64,000 nt of DNA from Rhodanobacter sp. C03 (GTDB lineage Bacteria; Pseudomonadota; Gammaproteobacteria; Xanthomonadales; Rhodanobacteraceae). Location: NCBI RefSeq assembly GCF_002001175.1, contig NZ_MUNT01000001.1, positions 1,302,001 to 1,366,000 on the forward strand, read 5' to 3'. Shown one piece after another: positions 53,399-62,850 of this stretch (position 1 is the first letter of the stretch; every line of letters starts with the position of its first letter). The position numbers were made by a program, and so were the translations under genes. The notes beneath the pieces are model-generated. The model had not been told where the DNA came from, did no database searches, and saw only the letters and a list, made by a program, of their open reading frames with translations.

Positions 53399-54201
53399 AA
53401 CGCAGGATAGGGATCACGCTGGCTGTCATTGGCATTGGCCTGGTGTGCGCCCTGCTGATCTGGAGCCCGTGGTCGCGCATCAGCCTGGAGCAGGCCACCG
53501 TGGTGCTGCCGGTCAGCAGCATCAGCGTGGCAGCGCCGGCCGGCAAGGACGATGTCATGGCGATCATCTATTCCGGCGACGGCGGCTGGGCCGATCTGGA
53601 CCGGCGTCTGGGCATCGCGTTCATCGATCGCGGCATTCCGGTGCTCGGCGTCAACACATTCAAGTACTACTGGCGCGAGCGCACGCCGGCAGAGTCGGCG
53701 CAGCAGCTCGATGCATTGATGACGAAATACGCCGACGCGTGGGGAAAGAAACGGATCTGGCTGGTCGGGTTCTCGTTCGGTGCTGATGTGCTGCCAACGA
53801 TCATCGACAAGCTCAGCCCGCCCAATCGTGCGCGGATCACCCAGCTGGTGCTGCTGTCACCGAGTCGGGATACGACTTTCGAGATCGAGCTCGAGGGTTA
53901 CATGATCAAGCAGGGCTGGTTCAAGGAGCACGTCAAGACGTTGCTGCAGTACGTCAATCCGATCCGGCATTACGATACGCTGCCGCCGTTGCAGGCACTG
54001 CAGGGACAGCCGCCGACAGTGTGCTACTACGGCCTGGATGACAGCGACGACAGCATTTGCGATGAACCGGGCCTGCCGACCTGGGTAACTGTCCACGCCA
54101 AGAAGGGCAGCCATCATTTCGACGGTGGTTACCAGCCGCTGACCACACAGATGCTGGAGGAGTTGCCGGCCGCTGCCTCGACGGTTGTCGGCATACACTG
54201 A
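53395..54201 (+). CDS. VirJ/AcvB-domain protein, likely aminoacyl-PG hydrolase
   Basis: A 268-residue protein with an N-terminal signal anchor (ITLAVIGIGLVCALLIW) and an alpha/beta-hydrolase VirJ domain: IIYSGDGGWADLDRRLG, GIPVLGVNTFKYYWRERTPAESAQQLD, IWLVGFSFGADVLP (nucleophile Ser in GFSFGAD), LLSPS, and a His in KKGSHHFDGGYQPL. AcvB of Agrobacterium and relatives hydrolyse lysyl-phosphatidylglycerol in the periplasm, and acvB/virJ genes often follow mprF/lpiA. The 4-bp overlap with mprF strongly supports that role here. Confidence 0.9.
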   Translation: MKRRIGITLAVIGIGLVCALLIWSPWSRISLEQATVVLPVSSISVAAPAGKDDVMAIIYSGDGGWADLDRRLGIAFIDRGIPVLGVNTFKYYWRERTPAESAQQLDALMTKYADAWGKKRIWLVGFSFGADVLPTIIDKLSPPNRARITQLVLLSPSRDTTFEIELEGYMIKQGWFKEHVKTLLQYVNPIRHYDTLPPLQALQGQPPTVCYYGLDDSDDSICDEPGLPTWVTVHAKKGSHHFDGGYQPLTTQMLEELPAAASTVVGIH

Positions 54202-54292
54202 TTCGCCGATACCCAACGCAGACACGCTGGCGCACTATGGGCGACCACGGCCGGGCACGGCGTCCGGTCGCCACGTCAGCGAGGAGACTTCC

Positions 54293-54634
54293 ATGTTGGA
54301 TTGGCTGGGTTACCGCAAGGAATTGATCGGGCGCATTGGTGAAATCGGCAAGCTGAGCCCGGATACGCTGAAGGGTTACCAGACCCTGTCCGGTGCCGGC
54401 GAGAAAACCGGTCATCTGGACGCCAAAACGCGTGAGCTGATTTCGCTGGCGGTGGCCGTCACCACCCGCTGCGATGGCTGTATCACCGTGCATACCGGTG
54501 AGGCGCTGAAGCACGGCGCCACCCGCGAGGAAATCGCCGAGGCACTTGGTGTGGCCGTGGCGATGAATGCCGGCGCCGCGATGGTGTATTCGGCGCGGGT
54601 CATGGATGCGGTAACCGCACACAGCGGCAGCTGA
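54293..54634 (+). CDS. AhpD-like carboxymuconolactone decarboxylase family protein
   Basis: A 113-residue protein. It carries KTRELISLAVAVTTRCDGCITVHTGEALKHGATREEIAEAL with the CxxC redox pair and nearby His, as in AhpD-type alkylhydroperoxidase partners. Starts at ATG 54293 after GAGGAG. Likely a small peroxide or thiol redox enzyme. Confidence 0.9.
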   Translation: MLDWLGYRKELIGRIGEIGKLSPDTLKGYQTLSGAGEKTGHLDAKTRELISLAVAVTTRCDGCITVHTGEALKHGATREEIAEALGVAVAMNAGAAMVYSARVMDAVTAHSGS

Positions 54635-54711
54635 GCTGGCGCGGCATGCATGCCGTCGCCTGTCGATGCGAAGGCGGCAGCACGCCCCATCCGGGGCGCC
54701 CGATTCGGGTG

Positions 54712-55086
54712 TCAGTCCGGTTCCTTCAACGCATGGTCGTTGCGGCAGATCTTGAGGGCCTTCGCGCGGGCTGCCGCGATACGGATGATCTCGTGCGAGT
54801 GCGCCGAGACCACGACGTCGAGGCAGGCGCAGCCATGCCCATGGTGTCCGTTGGTGTCGACTCACTGGGCGTCACTGAATTCGGGCCAGTCGCCCTCGGC
54901 CTGGTGACCGCCCTGGATGCCGATCACCCATTCGCCATCGCGATCGAACAGCGAGGCGTTGCCTGGCGTCGGATTGTCGAACCAGCCGCAGCGGGTCTGG
55001 GCCTTGGGTGGCGATTCCTGTGCTCGTGCTGCGGATACGAACAACAAGGCACACAGCAGAATCGGTAGAGTTTTCCAGTGCTTCAT
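54712..55086 (-). pseudogene. DUF4087 protein gene interrupted by an in-frame TGA
   Basis: Reading from the ATG at 55086 gives a signal peptide (MKHWKTLPILLCALLFVSAA) and the DUF4087 opening TRCGWFDNPTPGNASLFDRD, then EWVIGIQGGHQAEGDWPEFSDAQ, then TGA at 54862-54864. The same frame continues without other stops as VDTNGHHGHGCACLDVVVSAHSHEIIRIAAARAKALKICRNDHALKEPD and stops at 54712 (125 codons). The family has Trp (TGG) at the TGA site, so a single G-to-A change explains it. Either a young pseudogene, a sequencing error, or readthrough. Confidence 0.8.
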
Positions 55087-55217
55087 GGCTTTCCCTGTGG
55101 CGTCAGTATCCGGTTCCCTGAAGCATGCCACGACAGTTGCAGAGGCTTACAGCTTTCGAGTATCCAGACGGGTCACCACGTACAATGCCGCCACTGTTTC
55201 ATGGCTGAAGAAATGAC

Positions 55218-56288
55218 GTGACTGCTGCCGGTTTTTTCGCGGCCGCGCCGGAGGCGGCGCTGGCGGCCTTGTTTGTTCCGTTCGAATCGTCGGAGTTGCA
55301 GCTGCAGGCGGACGACCGCGTGCTGTTCCTGCGCGCGCGCGCGGGCGTGCGTCTGCGCGAAATGGCGCAGCCCGGCTGGTTGTGTGAGCAGAGCTTCATG
55401 CCGTTTGCCGACGAGCTGGGGCGCAACGGTCTGCGCGTGGGCGAGCCGGCAGCCGATGAAGTGTTTCCGCTGGTCTTGGTGCTGCCGCCGCGGCAGCGCG
55501 ACGAGGCGCGCGCGTTGTTCGCCCGTGCGCTGCGCCACACGGCGCCGGGCGGCACGGTACTGGCGTCGATGCCGAACGCCGAAGGTGCCAAGTCGGGCGA
55601 GGCGGATCTGGCTAAACTGACCGGCACCGTGCAACACCTGTCCAAGCACAAATGCCGGGTGTTCTGGAGCACGCCGAACGCGACTGGGATCGATCAAACC
55701 TTGCTGGGCGAATGGCTGGCGCTGGATGCGCCGCGCGTGATCGTCGATGGCTACGTCAGCCGTCCCGGCCTGTTTGCATGGGATCGCATCGATCGCGCCT
55801 CGGCGTTGCTGGCCACGCATCTGCCGGATGACCTGCATGGCCGCGTGGCCGATCTTGGCGCCGGTTACGGTTATCTTGCCAGCCAGGTCATCGCGCGCTG
55901 CCCGAACGTCGCTGCGATCGACCTGTACGAAGCCGAGGCACGCGCACTGGAGCCGGCGCGGATCAATCTGGTCAAGGCGCAGCATGCAAGCGGACGCGAA
56001 CTGGCAGTGTCGGTGCACTGGCATGACGTGACCCGCGGCCTGCCGCAGCGCTACGACGCCATTGTCAGCAATCCGCCGTTTCATCAGGGGCGTGCCGATC
56101 TGCCGGCACTGGGGCAGGCGTTCATCAACAGCGCGGCCGACGCGCTGCAACCGTCAGGGCGGCTGTTTATCGTGGCGAATCGCCATCTGCCGTATGAGGC
56201 GATACTGACGGCGCGCTTTCGTGAGGTACGCAGCGTGGTGGTGCAAGAGGGTTTCAAGGTGATCGAGGCAAGTGGAGTGCAGCAATGA
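55218..56288 (+). CDS. rsmC: 16S rRNA G1207 methyltransferase RsmC-like
   Basis: A 356-residue class I methyltransferase with the two-domain RsmC layout. The C-terminal domain has SAM motif VADLGAGYGYLASQVIARCPNVAAIDLYEAEARAL and the catalytic SNPPFHQG motif for N2-guanine methylation. It starts with GTG at 55218 after GAAGAA. Likely modifies G1207 of 16S rRNA. Confidence 0.88.
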   Translation: MTAAGFFAAAPEAALAALFVPFESSELQLQADDRVLFLRARAGVRLREMAQPGWLCEQSFMPFADELGRNGLRVGEPAADEVFPLVLVLPPRQRDEARALFARALRHTAPGGTVLASMPNAEGAKSGEADLAKLTGTVQHLSKHKCRVFWSTPNATGIDQTLLGEWLALDAPRVIVDGYVSRPGLFAWDRIDRASALLATHLPDDLHGRVADLGAGYGYLASQVIARCPNVAAIDLYEAEARALEPARINLVKAQHASGRELAVSVHWHDVTRGLPQRYDAIVSNPPFHQGRADLPALGQAFINSAADALQPSGRLFIVANRHLPYEAILTARFREVRSVVVQEGFKVIEASGVQQ

Positions 56289-56301
56289 AACGGGTCAAGT
56301 C

Positions 56302-57003
56302 ATGAAACTGGTCAAACTTATCGCGAACCTGGGCTATGGCAGCCGCAAGGATGTGACCCAGTTGTTCCGCTCCGGCCGCATCACCGATGCCGATGGTGAG
56401 GTGCTGTACGCCGATGATGTGGTGCCGCATGAGCACATCCGCGTCGACGACGAGCCGCTCGATCCGCCGCAGGGCCTGATGCTGATGCTGAACAAGCCGC
56501 TCGGCGTCACCTGCTCACGCAAGGATCCTGGTCGCGTGGTGTATGACCTGCTGCCACCGCGCTACAACGTGCGCACGCCAGTACTGTCCAGCGTGGGCCG
56601 GCTCGATCGCGATACCACAGGCCTGCTGCTGTTCACCGACGACGGCGCATTGCTGCACCGGATCATTTCGCCGAAGGCGCAGGTGACCAAGGTGTACGAG
56701 GCCACGCTGGCGCAGGATCTGCATGGCGATGAAGGCGCGTTGTTCGCCAGCGGCACCGTGATGCTGGAAACCGAGAAGGAGCCGCTGGCGCCGGCATCGC
56801 TGGAGGTGCTGGGTCCGCGGCATGCGCGACTCACCGTCACCGAAGGCCGTTATCACCAGGTACGTCGCATGTTCGCCGCCGCCGGCAATCACGTCGAGAC
56901 GCTGCGGCGCATCTCGGTCGGCGGACTCACCCTGGGCGAGTTGCCGCTGGGTGAATGGCGTGCGCTCGATGCCGACGAGATCGCGTTGATCTTCGCCGCG
57001 TAG
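56302..57003 (+). CDS. rsuA: RsuA-family 16S rRNA pseudouridine synthase
   Basis: A 233-residue enzyme. N-terminal S4-like domain (MKLVKLIANLGYGSRKDVTQLFRSGRITDADG), then LNKPLGVTCSRKDPG, the catalytic SVGRLDRDTTGLLLFTDDG with Asp, and EGRYHQVRRMFAAAGNHVETLRRISVGGLTLGELPLGEW. Likely makes pseudouridine 516 of 16S rRNA. It follows rsmC by 13 bp, so the two rRNA-modification genes form an operon. Its TAG stop lies within the left arm of a repeat (57000-57070). Confidence 0.9.
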   Translation: MKLVKLIANLGYGSRKDVTQLFRSGRITDADGEVLYADDVVPHEHIRVDDEPLDPPQGLMLMLNKPLGVTCSRKDPGRVVYDLLPPRYNVRTPVLSSVGRLDRDTTGLLLFTDDGALLHRIISPKAQVTKVYEATLAQDLHGDEGALFASGTVMLETEKEPLAPASLEVLGPRHARLTVTEGRYHQVRRMFAAAGNHVETLRRISVGGLTLGELPLGEWRALDADEIALIFAA

Positions 57004-57070
57004 GGCGGGCACTGCCCGCCGGCTCTTGATCTACGACGTGACACAGAACGGCGGGCAGTGCCCGCCCTAC
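57000..57070. repeat. REP-type palindromic repeat, family B
   Basis: 22-bp inverted arms (GTAGGGCGGGCACTGCCCGC at 57000-57019 plus CG, complement ending at 57070) around a 27-base middle. Each arm is itself a small hairpin (GGCGGGCA-CTGCCCGCC). Distinct from family A. It lies between convergent genes and may also act as terminator. Confidence 0.85.
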
Positions 57071-57076
57071 GCAGCG

Positions 57077-57409
57077 CTACAGCATATGCACCGCGGTGGG
57101 AATCGCGTCACCGAACCACTTGTGCCGCTCGTCGCGGCAACTCGGGCTGCCCATCGCGAATTTTCGGCAGATCACCGGGCGATCCGCGTAGATCGTGCAA
57201 CCCGACGTATTCGGATTGACCGCAGCGCACCAACCGTCCTCACCTTTGGCCAAGGTTTCCAGGCCACGCTCGTCGCGATGGATCAGCCAGGTCGGCACAT
57301 GATCTTCGGGCATCAGCACCACGGTGAGGCGGCAACAGACCGCTTCGCAGGTCGTGCATTGCACGCTCGGATCGACGCTTTCCGCGTAGGGATCGGGGAG
57401 ATTGTTCAC
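57077..57409 (-). CDS. YkgJ family cysteine-cluster protein
   Basis: A 110-residue protein with the Cys cluster of the YkgJ/Fe-S family: QCTTCEAVCCRLTVVLMPEDH, GWCAAVNPNTSGCTIYADRPVICRKFAMGSPSCRDER. Such proteins probably bind an Fe-S cluster or zinc. The start is GTG at 57409. Convergent to rsuA. Confidence 0.88.
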   Translation of the reverse strand: MNNLPDPYAESVDPSVQCTTCEAVCCRLTVVLMPEDHVPTWLIHRDERGLETLAKGEDGWCAAVNPNTSGCTIYADRPVICRKFAMGSPSCRDERHKWFGDAIPTAVHML

Positions 57410-57469
57410 TCGTCAGCATGACAGCTTCGCCCGACGCGAATGTGAACTGCACGTTGCGAGCAGGCGCGT

Positions 57470-58060
57470 TCAACCCTTCGCGTCGCGCCACAACGCCTGC
57501 CAGCCATCGACACCGAGTTTTTGCAGTGTCTCGATATTGCGCCGGTAGATGCTGTCGGTATCGCTCATCACATCCATCGCGCGCTCGATGCTCGATTCGC
57601 GCAACAGATGGAGCGTGGGGTAGGGCGAGCGGTTGCTGAAGTTCTCGACGTCGTCCTTCGCGCTGTCGGCGAACTGGTAGTCCGGATGGAAGCTGGCCAC
57701 CTGCCATTCGCCTTCCAGCCCCAGCGTCTGCACCGCCGCATCGGCCACATCGAGGAAGTCGTTGTAGTCGAGAAAATCCGTCAGCACGAACGGATGGATC
57801 AGCAGGCCGGTTTCGCATTCGTCCGGCGTCAGCGCGTTGAGCGATTGCAGTTCGCCGCACAGGTCATCCAGCAGCGCATCGGCATCGCGGGCGTGGCTGA
57901 CCCGCATGCGCAGCTTGCCCTGCACATGCGGCGCACGGGCGAACGGACACAGGTTGAGCCCGATCACCGCGCGCTCCAGCCAGCGTGTGGTGGCGACGAG
58001 GTAGGGTGCATCCTCGGGCAGTGCGTCGGCATTGAGGCTGTCAGGCGGTGTGTCGTTCAT
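57470..58060 (-). CDS. DUF1415 family protein
   Basis: A 196-residue protein of the DUF1415 family: VATTRWLERAVIGLNLCPFARAPHVQGKLRMRVSHA, TGLLIHPFVLTDFLDYNDFLDVAD, IASFHPDYQFAD-like VASFHPDYQFADSAKDDVENFSNRSPYPTLHLLRE. The function is unknown. The start at 58060 follows GAGAA. The repeat at 58124-58197 lies upstream. Confidence 0.9.
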   Translation of the reverse strand: MNDTPPDSLNADALPEDAPYLVATTRWLERAVIGLNLCPFARAPHVQGKLRMRVSHARDADALLDDLCGELQSLNALTPDECETGLLIHPFVLTDFLDYNDFLDVADAAVQTLGLEGEWQVASFHPDYQFADSAKDDVENFSNRSPYPTLHLLRESSIERAMDVMSDTDSIYRRNIETLQKLGVDGWQALWRDAKG

Positions 58061-58123
58061 GCGGTTCTCGCGGTGGCTGGCGGCGCCGACTATAGCGCCA
58101 TGCGGTTGGCGTGCGCCGCCCCC

Positions 58124-58197
58124 TGTAGGAGCGACTTCAGTCGCGATCGCTCTTCCTTCATGAAACAAGAAGCGTCGCGACTGAAGTCGCTCCTACA
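58124..58197. repeat. REP-type palindromic repeat, family A, copy 3
   Basis: 74 bp, arms identical to copy 1 (GTAGGAGCGACTTCAGTCGC and its inverse), different middle. It lies in the divergent region between the DUF1415 gene and selO. Confidence 0.9.
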
Positions 58198-58295
58198 GAA
58201 TTTCCTACAGACAAGGCGGATCACAACGTGTCCAGCCCTTGTGTGCGGCGATACACGCCCGGATATAAGCTCAATCGGCCCATCAAGGTTGCAGC

Positions 58296-59855
58296 ATGTT
58301 CAATCTCCACTTCGACAACGCATTCGTGCGTGACCTGCCCGCTGATCCGGAGCTGGGCGCGCACCTGCGTCAGGTTGAAGCGGCGCTGTATTCACGCGTC
58401 GACCCGACGCCGGTCGCGGCCCCGCAACTGCTGGCATATTCGGCCGAGATGGCGGCGGCGCTGGGCTTCAGCGAGGCCGAGGTCGCCGCGCCGGAATTCG
58501 CGCAGCTGTTCAGCGGCAATACGTTGCTCGATGGCATGCAGCCGTATGCGGCGAACTACGGCGGGCATCAATTCGGCAACTGGGCTGGACAACTCGGCGA
58601 CGGACGCGCGATTTCATTGGGCGAGACGATCAACGCCGCGGGCGAGCGCTGGGAGCTGCAGCTGAAAGGCGCCGGACTGACGCCGTATTCGCGCGGTGCG
58701 GACGGGCGCGCGGTGCTGCGCTCGTCGGTGCGCGAGTTCCTGTGCAGCGAGGCCATGCATCACCTCGGTGTGCCGACCACGCGCGCGTTGAGTCTGGTGG
58801 ATACCGGCGAGCTGGTCGTGCGCGACATGTTCTACGACGGCCACGCGAAACCGGAGCGCGGCGCGGTCGTCTGCCGCGTGGCGCCTTCGTTCATCCGCTT
58901 CGGAAATTTCGAATTGCCGGCCTCGCGTGGCGATAACGCGCTGTTGCAGCAGCTGGTCGACTTCACCGTCCGCCGTGATTTTCCGGAGTTGAGCGGCCAG
59001 GGCGAAGCGTTGTATGCGGAGTGGTTCGCGCAAGTGTGCGAGCGCACCGCCACGATGATCGCGCACTGGATGCGCGTCGGTTTCGTGCATGGCGTGATGA
59101 ACACCGACAACATGTCGATCCTCGGCCTCACCATCGACTACGGTCCGTACGGCTGGGTCGACAACTTCGATGCGGAATGGACGCCGAACACCACCGACGC
59201 GCAACGTCGCCGCTACCGCTTTGGCCAGCAGCCAAATGTGGCGTGGTGGAATCTGAGCCGCCTCGCCGGCGCGCTGGCACCGTTGTTTGCCGGCGTCGAG
59301 CCGTTGCAGGCTGGACTGGATCGCTACGCGGCGGCTTATGTGGCTGCCGACCGCAGGAATATTGCCGTCAAGCTCGGTCTGAGCGAATGCCGCGATGACG
59401 ACGTGGCGCTGATGCAGTCGCTGCAAACGCTGCTGCAGCAAGCCGAGATCGACATGACACTGTGGTTTCGTGCGTTGGCCGATATCGACGTACAGGCACC
59501 GACGCCAGAGCTGTTCAACGATGCGTTTTACGACGAAGCGAAACGACGTGAAGCGGAGCCGGCACTCAACGACTGGCTGGCCCGCTATGTCGCCCGTCTT
59601 GCCACCGATCCACAATCAACCGAACAACGTCGGGCGAGCATGCGCATGGCGAACCCACGCTATGTGCTGCGCAATTATCTGGCGCAGCAGGCGATCGACC
59701 GAGCCGAACAGGGTGACCCCGGCGGTATTGCCGAACTGCTCGACGTGATGCGTCATCCGTACGACGACCAGCCCGGCCGCGAGGCGTTTGCGCAGAAGCG
59801 TCCGGATTGGGCTCGGCACAAGGCCGGCTGCTCGATGCTGTCGTGCAGTTCCTGA
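58296..59855 (+). CDS. selO: Protein adenylyltransferase SelO
   Basis: A 519-residue pseudokinase-like enzyme that transfers AMP to Ser/Thr/Tyr of proteins in redox control. Family landmarks: [95 protein letters not shown]. The C-terminus CSMLSCSS has Cys where animal SelO has selenocysteine. Complete at both ends. A hairpin terminator follows. Confidence 0.95.
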   Translation: MFNLHFDNAFVRDLPADPELGAHLRQVEAALYSRVDPTPVAAPQLLAYSAEMAAALGFSEAEVAAPEFAQLFSGNTLLDGMQPYAANYGGHQFGNWAGQLGDGRAISLGETINAAGERWELQLKGAGLTPYSRGADGRAVLRSSVREFLCSEAMHHLGVPTTRALSLVDTGELVVRDMFYDGHAKPERGAVVCRVAPSFIRFGNFELPASRGDNALLQQLVDFTVRRDFPELSGQGEALYAEWFAQVCERTATMIAHWMRVGFVHGVMNTDNMSILGLTIDYGPYGWVDNFDAEWTPNTTDAQRRRYRFGQQPNVAWWNLSRLAGALAPLFAGVEPLQAGLDRYAAAYVAADRRNIAVKLGLSECRDDDVALMQSLQTLLQQAEIDMTLWFRALADIDVQAPTPELFNDAFYDEAKRREAEPALNDWLARYVARLATDPQSTEQRRASMRMANPRYVLRNYLAQQAIDRAEQGDPGGIAELLDVMRHPYDDQPGREAFAQKRPDWARHKAGCSMLSCSS

Positions 59856-59861
59856 ACCGGA

Positions 59862-59896
59862 AAGCACAAAGGCCAGCATGGCCGGCCTTTGTGCTT
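59862..59896. terminator. Bidirectional hairpin terminator
   Basis: AAGCACAAAGGCC (59862-59874) pairs with GGCCTTTGTGCTT (59884-59896) around a 9-base loop, between selO (+) and the tRNA gene (-). Confidence 0.8.
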
Positions 59897-59902
59897 CATC
59901 AA

Positions 59903-59979
59903 TGGTGCCCTCGAGACGATTCGAACGTCCGACCTGTCCCTTAGGAGGGGACCGCTCTATCCAACTGAGCTACGAGGGC
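59903..59979 (-). tRNA. tRNA-Arg (anticodon CCU)
   Basis: 77-nt tRNA on the minus strand, with encoded CCA. Acceptor stem GCCCTCG/CGAGGGC, D-arm AGCTCAGTTGGATAGAGC, anticodon stem GTCCC/GGGAC with loop CTCCTAA (anticodon CCT), T-arm with GTTCGAATC. Reads AGG arginine codons. Confidence 0.97.
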
Positions 59980-60110
59980 AGCGGCGGGATTTTCGCATGG
60001 ATCGTGGGGGCGGTGTCTCCCCCAACTGTGAGCGTCCCCCGCCGCCCTGTTAGAATGGCGGTTTACCATTCCCCATGGCGCCCTGTCGCCATGCAAGTCC
60101 AGGAGACACC

Positions 60111-61646
60111 ATGTCCCACGCCATCCTCAATGCCCTCGGCCTCCACGGCGAGCAGTCCGGTACGTACCTCGGCCAGGGCGAGTGGTCCAAGACCACCGAC
60201 GCCGGTGCGCTGCAGCCGGTGAACCCGGCCAACGGCGAAGTGCTCGGTACCGTGCATGCGTCCAGCGCCGCCGACTATGAAGTGATCGTCAAGCGCGCAC
60301 AGGCCGCCTTCAAGGTATGGCGCACGACGCCGGCGCCGGCGCGTGGCGAAGCGGTGCGCCTGTGCGGCGAAGCGCTGCGCAAGCACAAGGATGCGCTGGG
60401 TTCGCTGGTCGCGCTGGAGATGGGCAAGATCAAGCCCGAAGGCGACGGCGAAGTGCAGGAGATGATCGACATCGCCGACTTCGCGGTGGGCCAGAGCCGC
60501 ATGATGTACGGCGCCACCATGCATTCGGAGCGCCCGGGCCACCGCATGTACGACCAGTACCATCCGCTCGGCCTGGTCGGCATCATCAGCGCGTTCAACT
60601 TCCCGGTCGCGGTGTGGGCGTGGAATGCCATGCTGGCCACCATCGCCGGCGACATCTGCATCTGGAAGCCGTCGCCGAAGACGCCGCTGTCGGCGGTCGC
60701 CACCATCCGCATCTGCAACGAAGCGCTGAAGGCCGGCGGCTTCCCCGATCTGTTCTTCCTGTTCAACGATGCCGGCACCGATCTGTCGCAGGCGTTTGTC
60801 GACGACAAGCGCATCCCGTTGATCAGCTTCACCGGCTCGACCAAGGTCGGCCGCATGGTCGGCGAGCGCGTGGCGCAGCGCATGGGCCGCTCGCTGCTGG
60901 AGCTGGGCGGCAACAACGCGATCATCCTCGATGAAAGCGCCGATCTGAAGCTGGCGATCCCGGGCATCGTGTTCGGCGCCGTCGGCACTGCCGGCCAGCG
61001 CTGCACCACCACGCGCCGGCTGTTCGTGCACGAGTCGATCTACCAGAACGTGCTGGAGACCCTGGTCAAGGCGTACCAGCAGGTCGAGGGCAAGATCGGC
61101 GATCCGAACCTGTCGACCACGCTGATGGGTCCGCTCAACAGCTCCGAAGCGGTGCAGGGTTACCTTGCCGCCGTCGAGAAGGCCAAGGCCGCGGGTGGCA
61201 CGATCGCCACCGGCGGCGCGGCGCTGACCGATCGCAAGGGCAACTTCGTGCTGCCGACGATCGTCACTGGCATCGCGAACTCGCATGAAGTCGTGCAGAC
61301 CGAAACTTTCGCGCCGATCCTCTACGTGATGCCGTTCAAGACGCTGGACGACGCGATCGACATGCAGAACGACGTGCCGCAGGGCCTGTCCTCGTCGATC
61401 TTCACCAACAGCCTGCGCGCGGGCGAGCAGTTCCTGTCGGCGGCCGGTTCGGATTGCGGCATCGCCAACGTCAACATCGGCACGTCCGGTGCGGAGATCG
61501 GCGGCGCGTTCGGTGGCGAGAAGGAAACCGGCGGCGGTCGCGAGTCCGGTTCGGATGCATGGAAGGTCTACATGCGCCGCCAGACCAACACCATCAACTA
61601 TTCGGACGCGCTGCCGCTGGCCCAGGGCATCAAATTCGATCTGTAA
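60111..61646 (+). CDS. ALDH7-family aldehyde dehydrogenase (aminoadipate/piperideine-6-carboxylate type)
   Basis: A 511-residue NAD-dependent aldehyde dehydrogenase of the antiquitin (ALDH7) group, which oxidises alpha-aminoadipic semialdehyde in lysine breakdown. [12 protein letters not shown] (NAD site), the catalytic Glu in [10 protein letters not shown] and Cys in [12 protein letters not shown] are present; [17 protein letters not shown] is typical of ALDH7. AGGAG precedes the ATG at 60111. A strong hairpin (61656-61690) follows. Confidence 0.92.
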   Translation: MSHAILNALGLHGEQSGTYLGQGEWSKTTDAGALQPVNPANGEVLGTVHASSAADYEVIVKRAQAAFKVWRTTPAPARGEAVRLCGEALRKHKDALGSLVALEMGKIKPEGDGEVQEMIDIADFAVGQSRMMYGATMHSERPGHRMYDQYHPLGLVGIISAFNFPVAVWAWNAMLATIAGDICIWKPSPKTPLSAVATIRICNEALKAGGFPDLFFLFNDAGTDLSQAFVDDKRIPLISFTGSTKVGRMVGERVAQRMGRSLLELGGNNAIILDESADLKLAIPGIVFGAVGTAGQRCTTTRRLFVHESIYQNVLETLVKAYQQVEGKIGDPNLSTTLMGPLNSSEAVQGYLAAVEKAKAAGGTIATGGAALTDRKGNFVLPTIVTGIANSHEVVQTETFAPILYVMPFKTLDDAIDMQNDVPQGLSSSIFTNSLRAGEQFLSAAGSDCGIANVNIGTSGAEIGGAFGGEKETGGGRESGSDAWKVYMRRQTNTINYSDALPLAQGIKFDL

Positions 61647-61655
61647 GTGATCCAC

Positions 61656-61690
61656 ATCGATCACGGGTGGTGTTGCCACCCGTGATCGAT
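61656..61690. terminator. Hairpin terminator
   Basis: Perfect 15-bp stem: ATCGATCACGGGTGG (61656-61670) and its complement (61676-61690), 5-base loop, 10 bases after the dehydrogenase stop. Confidence 0.85.
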
Positions 61691-61740
61691 AGCAATACGG
61701 TGCGGCACCCTTCTCGGTTTCCATAGCGAGTGCAGCGACG

Positions 61741-62058
61741 ATGAGCTATCAACCTGCGTATCGTCCCGCTTCCAGCACCAGCACGCTGGCGGTGGTGAGT
61801 CTGGTTTTCGGCATTCTTTCCTGGTGCCTGTTGCCTTTCATCGGCGCGATCGTGGCCGTCATCTGCGGTCACCTGGCACGCAGCGAGATACGGCGCGCTC
61901 CTGCGGGCACCCTCATCGAAGGTGATGGCATGGCCATCGCCGGGCTGGTACTTGGCTATATCCATCTGGCAATCGCGATCATCGCGGTCGTCGTACTGAT
62001 GCTGCTTTTCGGTGCCATGTTCCTGCATCTTGGGCCGCACTGGCATGTGTTTTCATGA
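61741..62058 (+). CDS. DUF4190 domain-containing membrane protein
   Basis: A 105-residue protein with two membrane segments (TLAVVSLVFGILSWCLLPFIGAIVAVICG and MAIAGLVLGYIHLAIAIIAVVVLMLLFGAMF) separated by HLARSEIRRAPAGTLIEGDG, the DUF4190 signature. Function unknown. Overlaps the next gene by 4 bp (ATGA). Confidence 0.9.
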   Translation: MSYQPAYRPASSTSTLAVVSLVFGILSWCLLPFIGAIVAVICGHLARSEIRRAPAGTLIEGDGMAIAGLVLGYIHLAIAIIAVVVLMLLFGAMFLHLGPHWHVFS

Positions 62059-62831
62059 CGGCCCTCATGCAGAACACAGCGTTTGATTTTCGCGGTTACC
62101 GTGTGGTCATCGCCGGTGGCAGCAAAGGCATCGGCCGCAGTATCGCGCTGGCATTCGCCGCGGCCGGAGCGGCGATATCGGTTTGTGCGCGCGGCCACGC
62201 AGCGCTGGACAAAGTGGCACATGAAATCACTGCGCTCGGTGCCGACGTGCATGTACAGAGCTGCGACCTGGCCGAAGCGTCAGCCATCCATGACTTTGTG
62301 GAAGCTTCAGCCACCGCCATGGGCGGCATCGACGTGCTGGTCAACAACGCCAGCGGTTACGGTTTCGGCGACACCGATGAAGCGTGGCTGGCCGACTTCA
62401 ATGTCGACCTGATGGCTGCCGTGCGTGCCTCACGGGCGGCGCAGCCGTATCTGGCGAAATCGGTGCGCGCCAGCATCCTGCACACCAGTTCCATCGCAGC
62501 GCTGCGCCCGCGTCCGGCAGGCCCGTCCTACGCAGCGATGAAAGCCGCGCTGAGCCACTACACCATGTCGCAGGCACTGGCACTGGCTACGCAGCGCATC
62601 CGCGTCAACGCCATCGCTCCCGGCTCGATCGAGTTTGCCGACGGCATGTGGGATCGCTGCAGGCATGAGGATCCGGTGCGCTATGCCGCCGTGCTGGCGA
62701 AGATTCCGTTCGGCCGTTACGGCACACCGGAGGAAGTCGCGCACGTGGCACTGTTCCTCGCTTCGCCCTGGGCCGGCTGGATCACCGGACAGACCCTGGC
62801 CGTCGATGGCGGCCAGATGCTCAATGGCTGA
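62055..62831 (+). CDS. SDR family oxidoreductase
   Basis: A 258-residue short-chain dehydrogenase. VIAGGSKGIGRSIA (cofactor), SVCARG (arginine after strand 2, suggests NADP), LVNNASG, catalytic Ser in LHTSSIAAL and YAAMK (Tyr-Lys pair), C-terminal GQTLAVDGGQ. Related to FabG-type reductases. Start codon overlaps the DUF4190 stop. Confidence 0.92.
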   Translation: MTALMQNTAFDFRGYRVVIAGGSKGIGRSIALAFAAAGAAISVCARGHAALDKVAHEITALGADVHVQSCDLAEASAIHDFVEASATAMGGIDVLVNNASGYGFGDTDEAWLADFNVDLMAAVRASRAAQPYLAKSVRASILHTSSIAALRPRPAGPSYAAMKAALSHYTMSQALALATQRIRVNAIAPGSIEFADGMWDRCRHEDPVRYAAVLAKIPFGRYGTPEEVAHVALFLASPWAGWITGQTLAVDGGQMLNG

Positions 62832-62850
62832 GTGAAGCGGAGTCGATGGC

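Noticed and set aside
54862..54864. Reading the in-frame TGA of the DUF4087 gene as selenocysteine
   Set aside because: The family has Trp, not Cys, at this position, and no SECIS-like hairpin is evident just downstream.
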